Assembly (NCBI GenBank): GCA_016303195.1
Contig: JAEDMD010000116.1
Coordinates: 1-6,372, forward strand
Direction: 5' to 3'
From: Oscillospiraceae bacterium
Lineage (GTDB): Bacteria > Bacillota > Clostridia > Oscillospirales > Ruminococcaceae
DNA length: 6,372 nucleotides
Part shown: in pieces, positions 1-5,940 of the stretch
Position numbering within the stretch: position 1 is the stretch's first letter
Layout of the letters: every line of letters starts with the position of its first letter
Translations under genes and position numbers: made by a program
Notes under the pieces: model-generated
Database searches by the model: none
Told to the model about the DNA's origin: nothing
What the model saw: only the letters and a program-made list of their open reading frames with translations

Positions 1-25
1 GGCTTCGCCGCTTTTTTTATTTTAT
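1..25 (+). terminator. 3' half of an intrinsic terminator of an upstream + strand gene
   Basis: The window opens with GGCTTCGCC followed directly by GC and a run of seven T, then a T-rich stretch to about position 35. GGC-TTC-GCC is the top of a GC-rich hairpin. GCCGC at 7-11 would pair with GCGGC, whose first bases lie before the window. A GC hairpin followed by a T-run marks a rho-independent terminator on the + strand, so a + strand gene ends just upstream. The left arm cannot be verified. Confidence 0.7.
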
Positions 26-37
26 TTTTATTTTAAC

Positions 38-63
38 TGTAACAAATCCCCTCCTCATTCGTC
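38..63 (+). promoter_or_regulatory. ECF-sigma-type promoter of the sigma/anti-sigma operon
   Basis: TGTAAC at 38-43 is separated by exactly 16 nt from CGTC at 60-63. Characterised ECF promoters of Firmicutes (Bacillus SigW, SigM, SigX, SigV) have a TGAAAC-like -35 with an essential AAC and a CGTC/CGTA-like -10 at 16-17 nt spacing, so this is a near-ideal match. Transcription would start near 69-71 and give a leader of only about 20 nt before the sigma ATG at 91. I infer that the sigma factor encoded just downstream recognises this site and is autoregulated. No sigma-A-like TTGACA/TATAAT pair is evident here. Confidence 0.75.
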
Positions 64-90
64 AAACTATATGAAAGGCGGTGAAAAGAT

Positions 91-591
91 ATGCAAAAGG
101 AATTCGACGAAATATACAGGCTCTATTCTGCTGACCTGTATCACTTCATCCTCAGTCTCTGCAAAAATGAATCCCTCGCTATGGATATCATGCAGGACAC
201 CATGCTCAGAGCCATCGAGAACATCGACAAATTCAAAGGCAACTGCTCAATAAAAACATATCTTTTTACCATTGCCCGAAATCTTTACCTCGACACGCTG
301 AAAAAATCCGAGAACAAAAATATCTCCTCCGACGGAACAGAACAGGAATTCGCCGACGGTACGTCGTTTGTTGACAGACTGACCGACAAAGAGAGCGCTC
401 TCACCATCCATCGTCTCCTGCACTGCCTTGACGAGCCGTACAAGGAAATTTTCAGCCTGAGAGTATTCGCCGAACTGAGCTTCCGTGAGATAGGCGATAT
501 CTTCGGAAACTCCGAAAACTGGGCAAGAACTGCCTTTTTCAGAGCAAAGAAAAAACTCATAACACTTATGACAAAGGAGGAAGAAGGATGA
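91..591 (+). CDS. ECF-type RNA polymerase sigma factor
   Basis: This is a 166-residue protein, the usual size for an extracytoplasmic-function sigma factor, which directs RNA polymerase to a small stress or envelope regulon. Sigma region 2 spans about residues 5-72 and includes the core-binding helix around DIMQDTMLRAIENI and the -10-reading segment YLFTIARNLYLDTLKK (57-72). A polar linker (73-103) leads to sigma region 4 (about 104-158), with the helix-turn-helix LSFREIGDIFGNSENWART and then AFFRAKKKL, which reads the -35. Regions 1 and 3 are absent, as in all ECF factors. The ATG at 91 is set by AAGGCGGTG at 75-83, 7 nt upstream; the ATG at 71 is in another frame. The stop overlaps the next gene (ATGA), so the two are translationally coupled, typical of sigma/anti-sigma pairs. 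The subgroup and regulon cannot be named from sequence alone. Confidence 0.95.
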   Translation: MQKEFDEIYRLYSADLYHFILSLCKNESLAMDIMQDTMLRAIENIDKFKGNCSIKTYLFTIARNLYLDTLKKSENKNISSDGTEQEFADGTSFVDRLTDKESALTIHRLLHCLDEPYKEIFSLRVFAELSFREIGDIFGNSENWARTAFFRAKKKLITLMTKEEEG

Positions 592-1772
592 AAACAAAAT
601 GCAGTGTGATAGAAGATATGATACCGCTCTACAAAGAGGGGCTTTGCAGTGCGGACACCGCTGAAATGGTGAGAGAGCATATCGAAGAATGTGAAAACTG
701 CCGTAAACTTTGCGAGGAATTTGCCGAACCGAACGAAAATAAAGATACCGCCGTTCCCGATGAGAGCAAGGTCTTTCGCAAGGTCAACAGGAAAATGAAG
801 CGAAGCAAGCTGAAAATAGCCATTCTCTCGGTGATACTCCTTGCAGTCCTCGGCAGTCTGGGACTGCTCACAATAGGTCAGATAACCCGTGCTGACGGCC
901 TTATCAGCTTTGAAACTCTCGTGCAGTCCGTGGAAACTTACAGGATCGCTAAACTGGTTGCAAAGGGCGATATGAACGAATATGCCGATTCTATCTCTTT
1001 CGGCGGAAACATCGATGCGAATTTCAACATTCTCAGAAACATTGATGAGATACGGGATAACAACAAGCAGGCGCTTAACGATGCTTTCAGCAAGTACATG
1101 AAGGACAAAAAGGTCAAAAGAGTCGTTTCTTTCGGTCAGTATGTCGAAGGCTTTATGGGCGGAACTAATAACGAAAACAATACAAGTACGATCCAGAACA
1201 CCGCACGTATAAAATACGAGGACGGAACGGATATCGTTCTGGAACTGGTCAAAAGTTTCGACAACAAATATATCTGCGTCAGCGCATATACTCTCGGAAA
1301 AGATGAAAACAGCAATTATAATGAATTCGTGGATGAGATGGTGAAAGTCATAAACTATGTCAATCTCCCGAAATTCTTCCCCGACGGTCTTGCTGATGTT
1401 CTTTTCCTGAAATATAACAAGGAATTCTTTGCAAGCCACCCCGAACATGAATATGACCATTTCATGATGGCAAACTGGTTTGCGAAGGAATATTATGAAC
1501 AGGTCAACAAGGGAATGGTATCATACTACATTGACAAGGGCTTTTGCTTTGATAAGTTCATTTCCTCTGAACTGCGCTATGACAAGGAAAAGAAAATGTT
1601 CTACAACGATTTCATGTTTGAGGGATGCGATGACAAGGGAAAGGCTGTCATGACAGCAAAGGTATACAACGCCCCCGAAGGTCTTGTTCCGCCTGCTAAG
1701 GAGGATATACAGATAGTCAGGGACGGCTGTTCGGATGAACTTGTTGACGCTCTCATGAATTTTTTAGGGTAA
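588..1772 (+). CDS. Membrane-anchored zinc-finger (ZAS/zf-HC2) anti-sigma factor with a large extracytoplasmic domain
   Basis: This 394-residue protein probably sequesters the ECF sigma factor encoded immediately upstream. The N-terminal cytoplasmic part carries the anti-sigma zinc-binding signature H31-x3-C35-x2-C38, with C5 as a likely fourth ligand, and the DxxPLYxEGLCS stretch (10-21) common in clostridial zf-HC2 proteins. A basic stretch (64-76) precedes one hydrophobic helix at about 77-97, giving an N-in topology. Residues 98-394 would then lie outside the membrane. I recognise no named domain in this outer part; it is mixed polar and aromatic, with motifs such as SFGQYVEGFMGG and HPEHEYDHFMMANWF. 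It is a plausible signal-sensing or protease-controlled domain, but its ligand is unknown. The start is fixed by AAAGGAGG at 573-580, 7 nt before the ATG, and by the 4-bp overlap with the sigma gene. Release by regulated proteolysis is known for this class but is not shown here. Confidence 0.9.
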   Translation: MKTKCSVIEDMIPLYKEGLCSADTAEMVREHIEECENCRKLCEEFAEPNENKDTAVPDESKVFRKVNRKMKRSKLKIAILSVILLAVLGSLGLLTIGQITRADGLISFETLVQSVETYRIAKLVAKGDMNEYADSISFGGNIDANFNILRNIDEIRDNNKQALNDAFSKYMKDKKVKRVVSFGQYVEGFMGGTNNENNTSTIQNTARIKYEDGTDIVLELVKSFDNKYICVSAYTLGKDENSNYNEFVDEMVKVINYVNLPKFFPDGLADVLFLKYNKEFFASHPEHEYDHFMMANWFAKEYYEQVNKGMVSYYIDKGFCFDKFISSELRYDKEKKMFYNDFMFEGCDDKGKAVMTAKVYNAPEGLVPPAKEDIQIVRDGCSDELVDALMNFLG

Positions 1773-1874
1773 AAGTGGAATGTTTAAGATTATTTTAAGG
1801 TTCACTTGATATATTATAAGTGGATTAAGTAATCCCCCAATTCCCCTTCTATATTTATTCATTTTTTTGATCTG

Positions 1875-1903
1875 GCTATGCTTTGCAAAAAGCATAGCTT
1901 TTT
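1875..1903 (+). terminator. Intrinsic terminator of the sigma/anti-sigma operon
   Basis: A perfect 10-bp stem, GCTATGCTTT paired with AAAGCATAGC, closes on a GCAA tetraloop (GNRA type) and is followed by TTTTT at 1899-1903. It lies about 100 nt after the anti-sigma stop codon and faces the + strand, so it would end the operon transcript. The intervening 3' UTR (1773-1874) is AT-rich and has only a weak imperfect inverted repeat at 1801-1823. Confidence 0.9.
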
Positions 1904-1967
1904 ACTTTATATGCACACATGAACCGAAACAAAGAGAGATCGGAAAGCGCCCCTTACAAAAAACATT

Positions 1968-1999
1968 CCCCCTTTCTCCCTTTCCCCCTTTCCCCCTTT
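1968..1999. repeat. Four tandem polypyrimidine octamers (CCCCCTTT)
   Basis: The units are CCCCCTTT, CTCCCTTT, CCCCCTTT and CCCCCTTT, with no interruption in the 8-nt period. The complementary strand therefore carries four G-runs (5, 5, 3 and 5 G) separated by short A-rich loops, which meets the usual pattern for an intramolecular G-quadruplex. The period and composition match the polypurine array at 2273-2328 when read on the other strand. Confidence 0.9.
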
Positions 2000-2071
2000 A
2001 ATTTGATTGTAAACATCAGGCAATATCAGCCCAAACCACAGGTAACATGAACCACAGCTTTTTAATTAATG

Positions 2072-2099
2072 CATAATGCGTAATTCATAATGCGTAATT
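2072..2099. repeat. Perfect 14-bp tandem duplication (CATAATGCGTAATT x2)
   Basis: CATAATGCGTAATT at 2072-2085 is followed immediately by an identical copy at 2086-2099. The preceding TTAATTAATG shares the same AT-rich theme. It abuts the small hairpin at 2105-2120. The related hairpin at 6062-6077 is also preceded by AT-rich, repetitive sequence (around 6015-6055), so AT-repeat plus hairpin may be one composite unit. Confidence 0.9.
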
Positions 2100-2104
2100 A
2101 TTGT

Positions 2105-2136
2105 GTTCCCTGTCGGGAACGGATTTAAAATTTGTA
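2105..2136 (+). repeat. Hairpin repeat family, copy A
   Basis: GTTCCC-TGTC-GGGAAC (2105-2120) forms a perfect 6-bp stem with a 4-nt loop. It is followed by GGATTTAAAATTTGTA. The same arrangement recurs at 6062-6091 (copy C) and, more diverged, at 5916-5940 (copy B). Copy A runs directly into a GTAGGGG-type palindromic unit. Confidence 0.8.
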
Positions 2137-2192
2137 GGGGCGGAGAGCCTCCGCTGGCAACCACGATTCGGCGCAAGCGCCTTACCCTGTAC
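2134..2192. repeat. GTAGGGG-type palindromic (REP-like) element
   Basis: The unit begins GTAGGGG and contains two strong hairpins: GCGGAG-AGC-CTCCGC at 2140-2154 and GGCGC-AA-GCGCC at 2170-2181. It ends near ACCCTGTAC, a weak inverted match to its start. I recall intergenic palindromes opening with GTAGGGGCG as common in clostridial genomes, probably non-autonomous elements. The assignment to that family is from memory, not a search. Confidence 0.6.
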
Positions 2193-2233
2193 GTTTATGT
2201 TAATCTGCTTTCGCTCTCCGGCACTAAAGAACA

Positions 2234-2258
2234 GTGTAGGGACGGCCATTGGCCGTCC
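2234..2258. repeat. 25-nt repeat with a GGACGGCCA/TGGCCGTCC palindrome, copy 1
   Basis: GTGTA followed by a 9-bp inverted repeat around a central T (2240-2258). The 25 nt at 2234-2258 are identical to 5938-5962. The two copies are direct repeats about 3.7 kb apart that bracket the EAL gene. Confidence 0.9.
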
Positions 2259-2272
2259 TTGGATAACCGAAC

Positions 2273-2328
2273 AAAGAGGGAAAGAGAGAAAGAGGGAAAG
2301 GGAGAAAGAGGGATAGAGAGAAAGGGAC
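2273..2328. repeat. Polypurine octamer array (AAAGRGRG, about seven units)
   Basis: Successive 8-mers read AAAGAGGG, AAAGAGAG, AAAGAGGG, AAAGGGAG, AAAGAGGG, ATAGAGAG and AAAGGGAC. The first 41 nt (2273-2313) are pure purine. The array is preceded by AACCGAAC, and a single-unit version (AACCGAAAC then AAAGAGAG) occurs at 1922-1938 in the same orientation. On the - strand this is a C/U-rich, G-poor stretch just beyond the end of the EAL gene. Confidence 0.85.
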
Positions 2329-2346
2329 AGCGCTTTTGCTGTCCCT
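2323..2346 (-). terminator. Probable terminator hairpin of the EAL gene
   Basis: AGGGACAGC (2323-2331) and GCTGTCCCT (2338-2346) form a perfect 9-bp stem with a 6-nt loop, 8 nt past the stop codon of the - strand EAL gene. Read on the - strand it is followed by TTCTCTCT rather than a clean T-run, so intrinsic termination may be weak. The long pyrimidine-rich, G-poor tract that follows could help Rho, but that is an inference. Confidence 0.55.
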
Positions 2347-2354
2347 GCTTTTGG

Positions 2355-5300
2355 TTATTTATTCTTCGGGTCCCACGTGATGAAATCACGGAGTTCCAGC
2401 GGTTTTGCGTAGTAATAGCCCTGAAAGCTCTGGATATTGTACTTCTGGAGAATATCCCTCATGCCCTCAGTCTCGATTCCCTCGACGCAGACCTTAGCGC
2501 CGAATGTTGCAGCTACGCTTACGAATGACTTGATGAGACTGCGCTCCTTTTCGTCCTCCTCGATGTGTATAACAAAACTCCTGTCGATCTTGATAGTATC
2601 AAAGGGCAGATTCTTGATGATACCGACGGATGCGAAGCCTGTACCGAAATCGTCCAGCGCTATCTGTATGCCTCTGCCACGGAGATTGACAATGACATTT
2701 TTCAGCAGGTACATATCAAGCAGTCGGCATCTTTCTGTAATTTCCAGACACAGATGGTCGGGCGGGAAACCCTCCTCCTTGAGCGTTCTCAGCACCATAT
2801 CCACGAAATCGGGCTTTTCAAGCTGAGTATATGAAAGGTTCACGTTGACTATGAAGTCGGGGTGTTCCTCCATGATTATCTTTGCGCCGTTGATGGCGGT
2901 GCGGAGTACCCATTGGCCAAGATCGCAGAACAGCGGATCTTTTTCAAGGATGGGGATGAAGTGATCGGGCGGAACCATGCCGTATTCGTCACTTCTCCAT
3001 CTCAGGAGAGCCTCTGCGCCGATGAGCTTTTCGGTAGCTGCATCCACAACAGGCTGATAGAGCAGATAGAAGCCCTTGTAGCTCTGCATGATAGATGCTC
3101 TGATAGCGTAGAGCTTTTCAAGACGGTATTTGTTGTTCTGGTTAAGCTCGTTGTAGAATTCAACCATTTCGCCCTGTCTGCGTACCTTTGACTCTCCGTA
3201 AGCGAAATTCAGGCAGGCATAGACAGTCTGGTGGTCGATATCGAAATTATCCACATTGAGCAGACCTGCACTCAGGTCAAGGATAACGAATTTATCATCA
3301 AGGGAAATGCCCTTGCGGAAGCGCTGTCTGAACATATCGTAGCTTTCACGTATCTCATCGGCATTCCTCGTCTTTGTGATAACAGCGAATTTCGTACCGT
3401 CAAGGCGGTAGACATTGCCTGTATTGCCGATATGCTCGAACAGGCATCGTCCGAACTTCTGGAGAATGGTATTTCCGAACTGATAGCCGTAGACCTCGTT
3501 TATCTCCGAGAACTTGTTTATTACTATCATGTACACACGCATAGGCGAATGTTTAGCCATAGCGCTCTGGAGATCTTCAAAGAAGCCGTACTGATTTCTC
3601 AGACCCGTGAGAGTGTCGATATGCTCCTGCAATCCGTGGTTTCTGATAGCACCGCAGAAATATTTCGGTTTGCCGTTTTCGTCTCTGAGGACGATCCCAC
3701 GGCAGGTACAGACCTCATATTCGCCGTTGAGCTTTCTTGCTCTGTACTGCATATCATGGCCTGACGCATTGCCTGAGAAGATATCATTTATGCCCACATG
3801 GTAAGTGTCCCTGTCATCAGGATGGATGCGTTCCTCCCAGATACCGCCTGCGCCGTACATATATGCCGACGGCAGACCGAACAGGTCAACAGCCTTTTTC
3901 GACCATTTTGAGAAGTCATAGCGCATATCGCAGATATAGATATACGCCCCCTCTGATACAAGCGAGAAAGCATCGAAAAGCGCTTCCAGCTTATTCTTGG
4001 CTTGATCGGGGATAATACCGCCGTCATTCAGGGCAGTGAAGCTCTCGGATTTCAGAAGGGTCTTGTTCTCCTGCATACGTGAATCGGCACGTTCAAGGAC
4101 TTCCACGACTTTTTCATCGTTGGAAGGCTCATATGTAGCCATACCCGAAGCAAGAACCGGGCCTTCGTTCCTGACCATATTGTCATGCACCTGATCTCTC
4201 AGTCTTGCAATGCGTGAATCCCTGCGGAGATAGTCTGAACTTCCGAGAATAACGACAAATTCATCCGTATCTGTGCGGAAAACGGGGCTGTGGGTGAAGA
4301 CATTGCATATGAGTCGGCTTGCGGAGCGGATATACTCATCCGCTTCCTTTTCGCCTAAGGTATCACGTATCATCTTGACATTATCGAGATTGCAGACCAC
4401 AAGGGCAAATGGGATATAATCGCCCTTTGAATCAAGACGGCGCTGAAGATTCATCAGTGCCTCCTTGAAAGCAAGATCATTCTTAGTACCTGTGAGGGTA
4501 TCGAGTCTTGCAAGGTCATTGGCACGTTCGAGCGCCTGACGCTGTTCCTTTTTTCGTCTGATCTCCTCGTTGATATTTTCGACACCGATTATAATGTGAT
4601 TGTGATCGCTTGACCATGAAACAGTCATACGGGTATACTTAGGCTCACCGTTTATCATCATTCTGTAATCGAGAGTGATCTGTTTATTATCGCTCAGAGC
4701 CTCGATCATACTGCCCCTTTCGAGGAATTTGCCGACCTTTTCCTTATCAGCCTGATATATCAGCTTTTCGCATTTATGCTTTGCATCTTCAAAGAAGTCT
4801 GCGCCGTTTGTATCGGGGATATTGAGATTGCCGTATATGATATTTGTAGTGAATTCGATATAGCTGTTGTCACTTGTGTTGACATAGTATATAACATCGT
4901 ACTGAGAAGCGAGACTTTCAGCGATATGGCGGTAGACCTCTCCTCTGAACTGGCTGTTGCGGTATTCCTGCTGAGCCTTGATCTCATCATCGATATTTTC
5001 GAGGCAGATGATAACGTGTTTCTTATCGCTTGCCCATATCTGTCTGCACCGCATATTGACCGTTTCACCGTTTACAACGATCTTATACTCACGCTGGAAG
5101 GTATGGTTCTTTTCCAGATTCTTTATGAGCTTGCTCTTGGTGAAATAGGAAAGCGCCCTTTCCTGATCGTCAGGATGGATAATACGGCCGCAGTTCTTAG
5201 CGCTCTCGGTGAAGAAATCGTCGCCTGAAACAGGGATATTAATGCTTTTGTATCTGTCATTGGACGAGAATTCAAAATAATGGTCAGTTTCCATGTCCAC

Positions 5301-5792
5301 ATAGTAGATGGTATCGTAATGACCGGCGAGGCTGTGAGCGAGCTGATTATATATATCTCTTTCAGTCTCGGCCTTTTTAGCTTCAACGGCTTCTCTCATT
5401 TTTTCATCAATATTGAGTACACCGAGGATGAAGTAGTCGTCATCGCCCTGCATACCTCTGATAAGGCGCAGGGTATGATATACAGGCTTACCGTCAATCA
5501 TAAGGCGGTAGTTGATGCTCTGCATAGTACCTTTTTTCATAGCGGCGAGGAGGTTTTCCTTCTGGATATCCTCCATAAAAATATGCTTATCTTCCTCATA
5601 GACTACCATATCAGCATCCCGTCTGAGGTTTACGAAGAAATCCTCACCTTTGAAATCGAGATGGAGAGAATGGAATTCGGGGTCATTGGAGTAACACTGA
5701 TATTCATTTGTAACCGCATTAACATAATATACACTTGTATAATCAAGCAGAAGTGCTTTGGCAATTTTGTTTAGTACACTGTCATTATTCAT
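2355..5792 (-). CDS. Multi-sensor PAS/GGDEF/EAL protein, probable cyclic-di-GMP phosphodiesterase
   Basis: This 1145-residue protein has no membrane segment or signal peptide, so it should act in the cytoplasm. Three tandem PAS_3-like modules (about 6-130, 147-270, 286-410), each starting with a YYV core, are joined by charged helical linkers. Next come a degenerate GGDEF (about 428-582; signature RTDTDEF at 506-512, no RxxD inhibitory site), a PAS with IHPDD (about 604-722), and a second degenerate GGDEF (about 725-885; RLDGTKF at 796-802). The C-terminal EAL domain (about 895-1140) keeps the catalytic set: E927-A-L, N985, E1017, D1047-D1048 (DDFGTG), K1068, E1104 and Q1124. It should hydrolyse c-di-GMP to pGpG, while the GGDEF domains are probably not cyclases but may bind GTP as regulators. 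ATG 5792 is preferred; the adjacent TTG at 5795 is possible, with GGGGG (5803-5807) serving either and a stop codon just upstream. Confidence 0.93.
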   Translation of the reverse strand: MNNDSVLNKIAKALLLDYTSVYYVNAVTNEYQCYSNDPEFHSLHLDFKGEDFFVNLRRDADMVVYEEDKHIFMEDIQKENLLAAMKKGTMQSINYRLMIDGKPVYHTLRLIRGMQGDDDYFILGVLNIDEKMREAVEAKKAETERDIYNQLAHSLAGHYDTIYYVDMETDHYFEFSSNDRYKSINIPVSGDDFFTESAKNCGRIIHPDDQERALSYFTKSKLIKNLEKNHTFQREYKIVVNGETVNMRCRQIWASDKKHVIICLENIDDEIKAQQEYRNSQFRGEVYRHIAESLASQYDVIYYVNTSDNSYIEFTTNIIYGNLNIPDTNGADFFEDAKHKCEKLIYQADKEKVGKFLERGSMIEALSDNKQITLDYRMMINGEPKYTRMTVSWSSDHNHIIIGVENINEEIRRKKEQRQALERANDLARLDTLTGTKNDLAFKEALMNLQRRLDSKGDYIPFALVVCNLDNVKMIRDTLGEKEADEYIRSASRLICNVFTHSPVFRTDTDEFVVILGSSDYLRRDSRIARLRDQVHDNMVRNEGPVLASGMATYEPSNDEKVVEVLERADSRMQENKTLLKSESFTALNDGGIIPDQAKNKLEALFDAFSLVSEGAYIYICDMRYDFSKWSKKAVDLFGLPSAYMYGAGGIWEERIHPDDRDTYHVGINDIFSGNASGHDMQYRARKLNGEYEVCTCRGIVLRDENGKPKYFCGAIRNHGLQEHIDTLTGLRNQYGFFEDLQSAMAKHSPMRVYMIVINKFSEINEVYGYQFGNTILQKFGRCLFEHIGNTGNVYRLDGTKFAVITKTRNADEIRESYDMFRQRFRKGISLDDKFVILDLSAGLLNVDNFDIDHQTVYACLNFAYGESKVRRQGEMVEFYNELNQNNKYRLEKLYAIRASIMQSYKGFYLLYQPVVDAATEKLIGAEALLRWRSDEYGMVPPDHFIPILEKDPLFCDLGQWVLRTAINGAKIIMEEHPDFIVNVNLSYTQLEKPDFVDMVLRTLKEEGFPPDHLCLEITERCRLLDMYLLKNVIVNLRGRGIQIALDDFGTGFASVGIIKNLPFDTIKIDRSFVIHIEEDEKERSLIKSFVSVAATFGAKVCVEGIETEGMRDILQKYNIQSFQGYYYAKPLELRDFITWDPKNK

Positions 5793-5821
5793 CAATTATC
5801 ATCCCCCAGTTAAAAAAATGC

Positions 5822-5834
5822 GAGTAGACTACTC
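5822..5834. promoter_or_regulatory. Candidate operator palindrome at the EAL-gene transcription start
   Basis: GAGTAG-A-CTACTC is a perfect 6-bp inverted repeat around one central base. It lies about 3-15 nt downstream of the predicted start of the EAL transcript, a position where a dimeric repressor could block initiation or early elongation. A 1-nt centre makes it a poor RNA hairpin, which favours a DNA-binding site. I do not recognise it as a named regulator's site. Confidence 0.45.
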
Positions 5835-5843
5835 CACATTATA

Positions 5844-5872
5844 ATTATACAGTTTGGAATTGCATTTGTCAA
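5844..5872 (-). promoter_or_regulatory. Perfect consensus sigma-A promoter of the EAL gene
   Basis: Read on the - strand, TTGACA (5867-5872) and TATAAT (5844-5849) are separated by exactly 17 nt, the full housekeeping consensus. Transcription would begin near 5837, giving a leader of about 44 nt to the ATG at 5792. Such a strong core promoter predicts high basal transcription unless a repressor acts on it. A palindrome near the predicted start (5822-5834) is a candidate for that. Confidence 0.88.
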
Positions 5873-5915
5873 CAATAAATATTTGAATTGCACAACAAAT
5901 TTTACAATATAATCT

Positions 5916-5940
5916 TTCCCTGACGGGGACGAATTTTGTG
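5916..5940 (+). repeat. Hairpin repeat family, copy B (diverged)
   Basis: TTCCC-TGAC-GGGGA (5916-5929) forms a 5-bp stem including one T-G wobble, followed by CGAATTTTGTG, a shortened version of the GGATTTAAATTTGT tail of copies A and C. It runs directly into the GTGTAGGG palindromic unit, the same order as copy A followed by GTAGGGG at 2105-2140. Confidence 0.6.

Larger units (their letters stand above)
1773..2354. other. Gene-free, repeat-rich interval between convergent genes
   Basis: No convincing gene lies in these 582 bases; the short reading frames on both strands are repeat-derived or run into the opposing EAL gene. In order, the interval holds an AT-rich 3' UTR, the operon terminator, an AACCGAAAC-AAAGAGAG stretch at 1922-1938, a polypyrimidine octamer array, and a 14-bp tandem duplication. 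Then come a small GTTCCC/GGGAAC hairpin, a GTAGGGG palindromic segment, a second palindromic unit, a polypurine octamer array and the EAL-gene hairpin. It is a convergent intergenic region where mobile small repeats have accumulated. Confidence 0.8.

Noticed and set aside
285..1460. Long open frame (391 codons) on the - strand, antisense to the sigma/anti-sigma genes
   Set aside because: It lies opposite two clearly recognisable genes, has no visible ribosome binding site or known motif, and its composition (many Phe, Ser, Val, Ile) is that of a reverse-frame shadow.
1801..1823. Promoter or hairpin in the anti-sigma 3' UTR (TTCACTT...AAGTGGA around TATATTATA)
   Set aside because: The stem is short with a 10-nt AT loop, there is no good -35 box, and no gene follows before the terminator.
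1968..2328. CRISPR-like array
   Set aside because: The repeats are contiguous 8-nt units with no unique spacers of constant length.
2101..2528. Open frames on the + strand running from the repeat cluster into the EAL gene
   Set aside because: They begin inside palindromic and octamer repeats, encode low-complexity KERE-type peptide, and continue antisense to the conserved EAL domain.
5793..5795. TTG as start codon of the EAL gene
   Set aside because: It is in frame and well spaced from GGGGG, but the ATG directly after it is preferred. The difference is one residue, so this is left as an uncertainty.
5793..5837. Cyclic-di-GMP riboswitch in the leader of the EAL gene
   Set aside because: The predicted leader is only about 45 nt and shows no two-hairpin GEMM-like arrangement; the only structure is a short palindrome.
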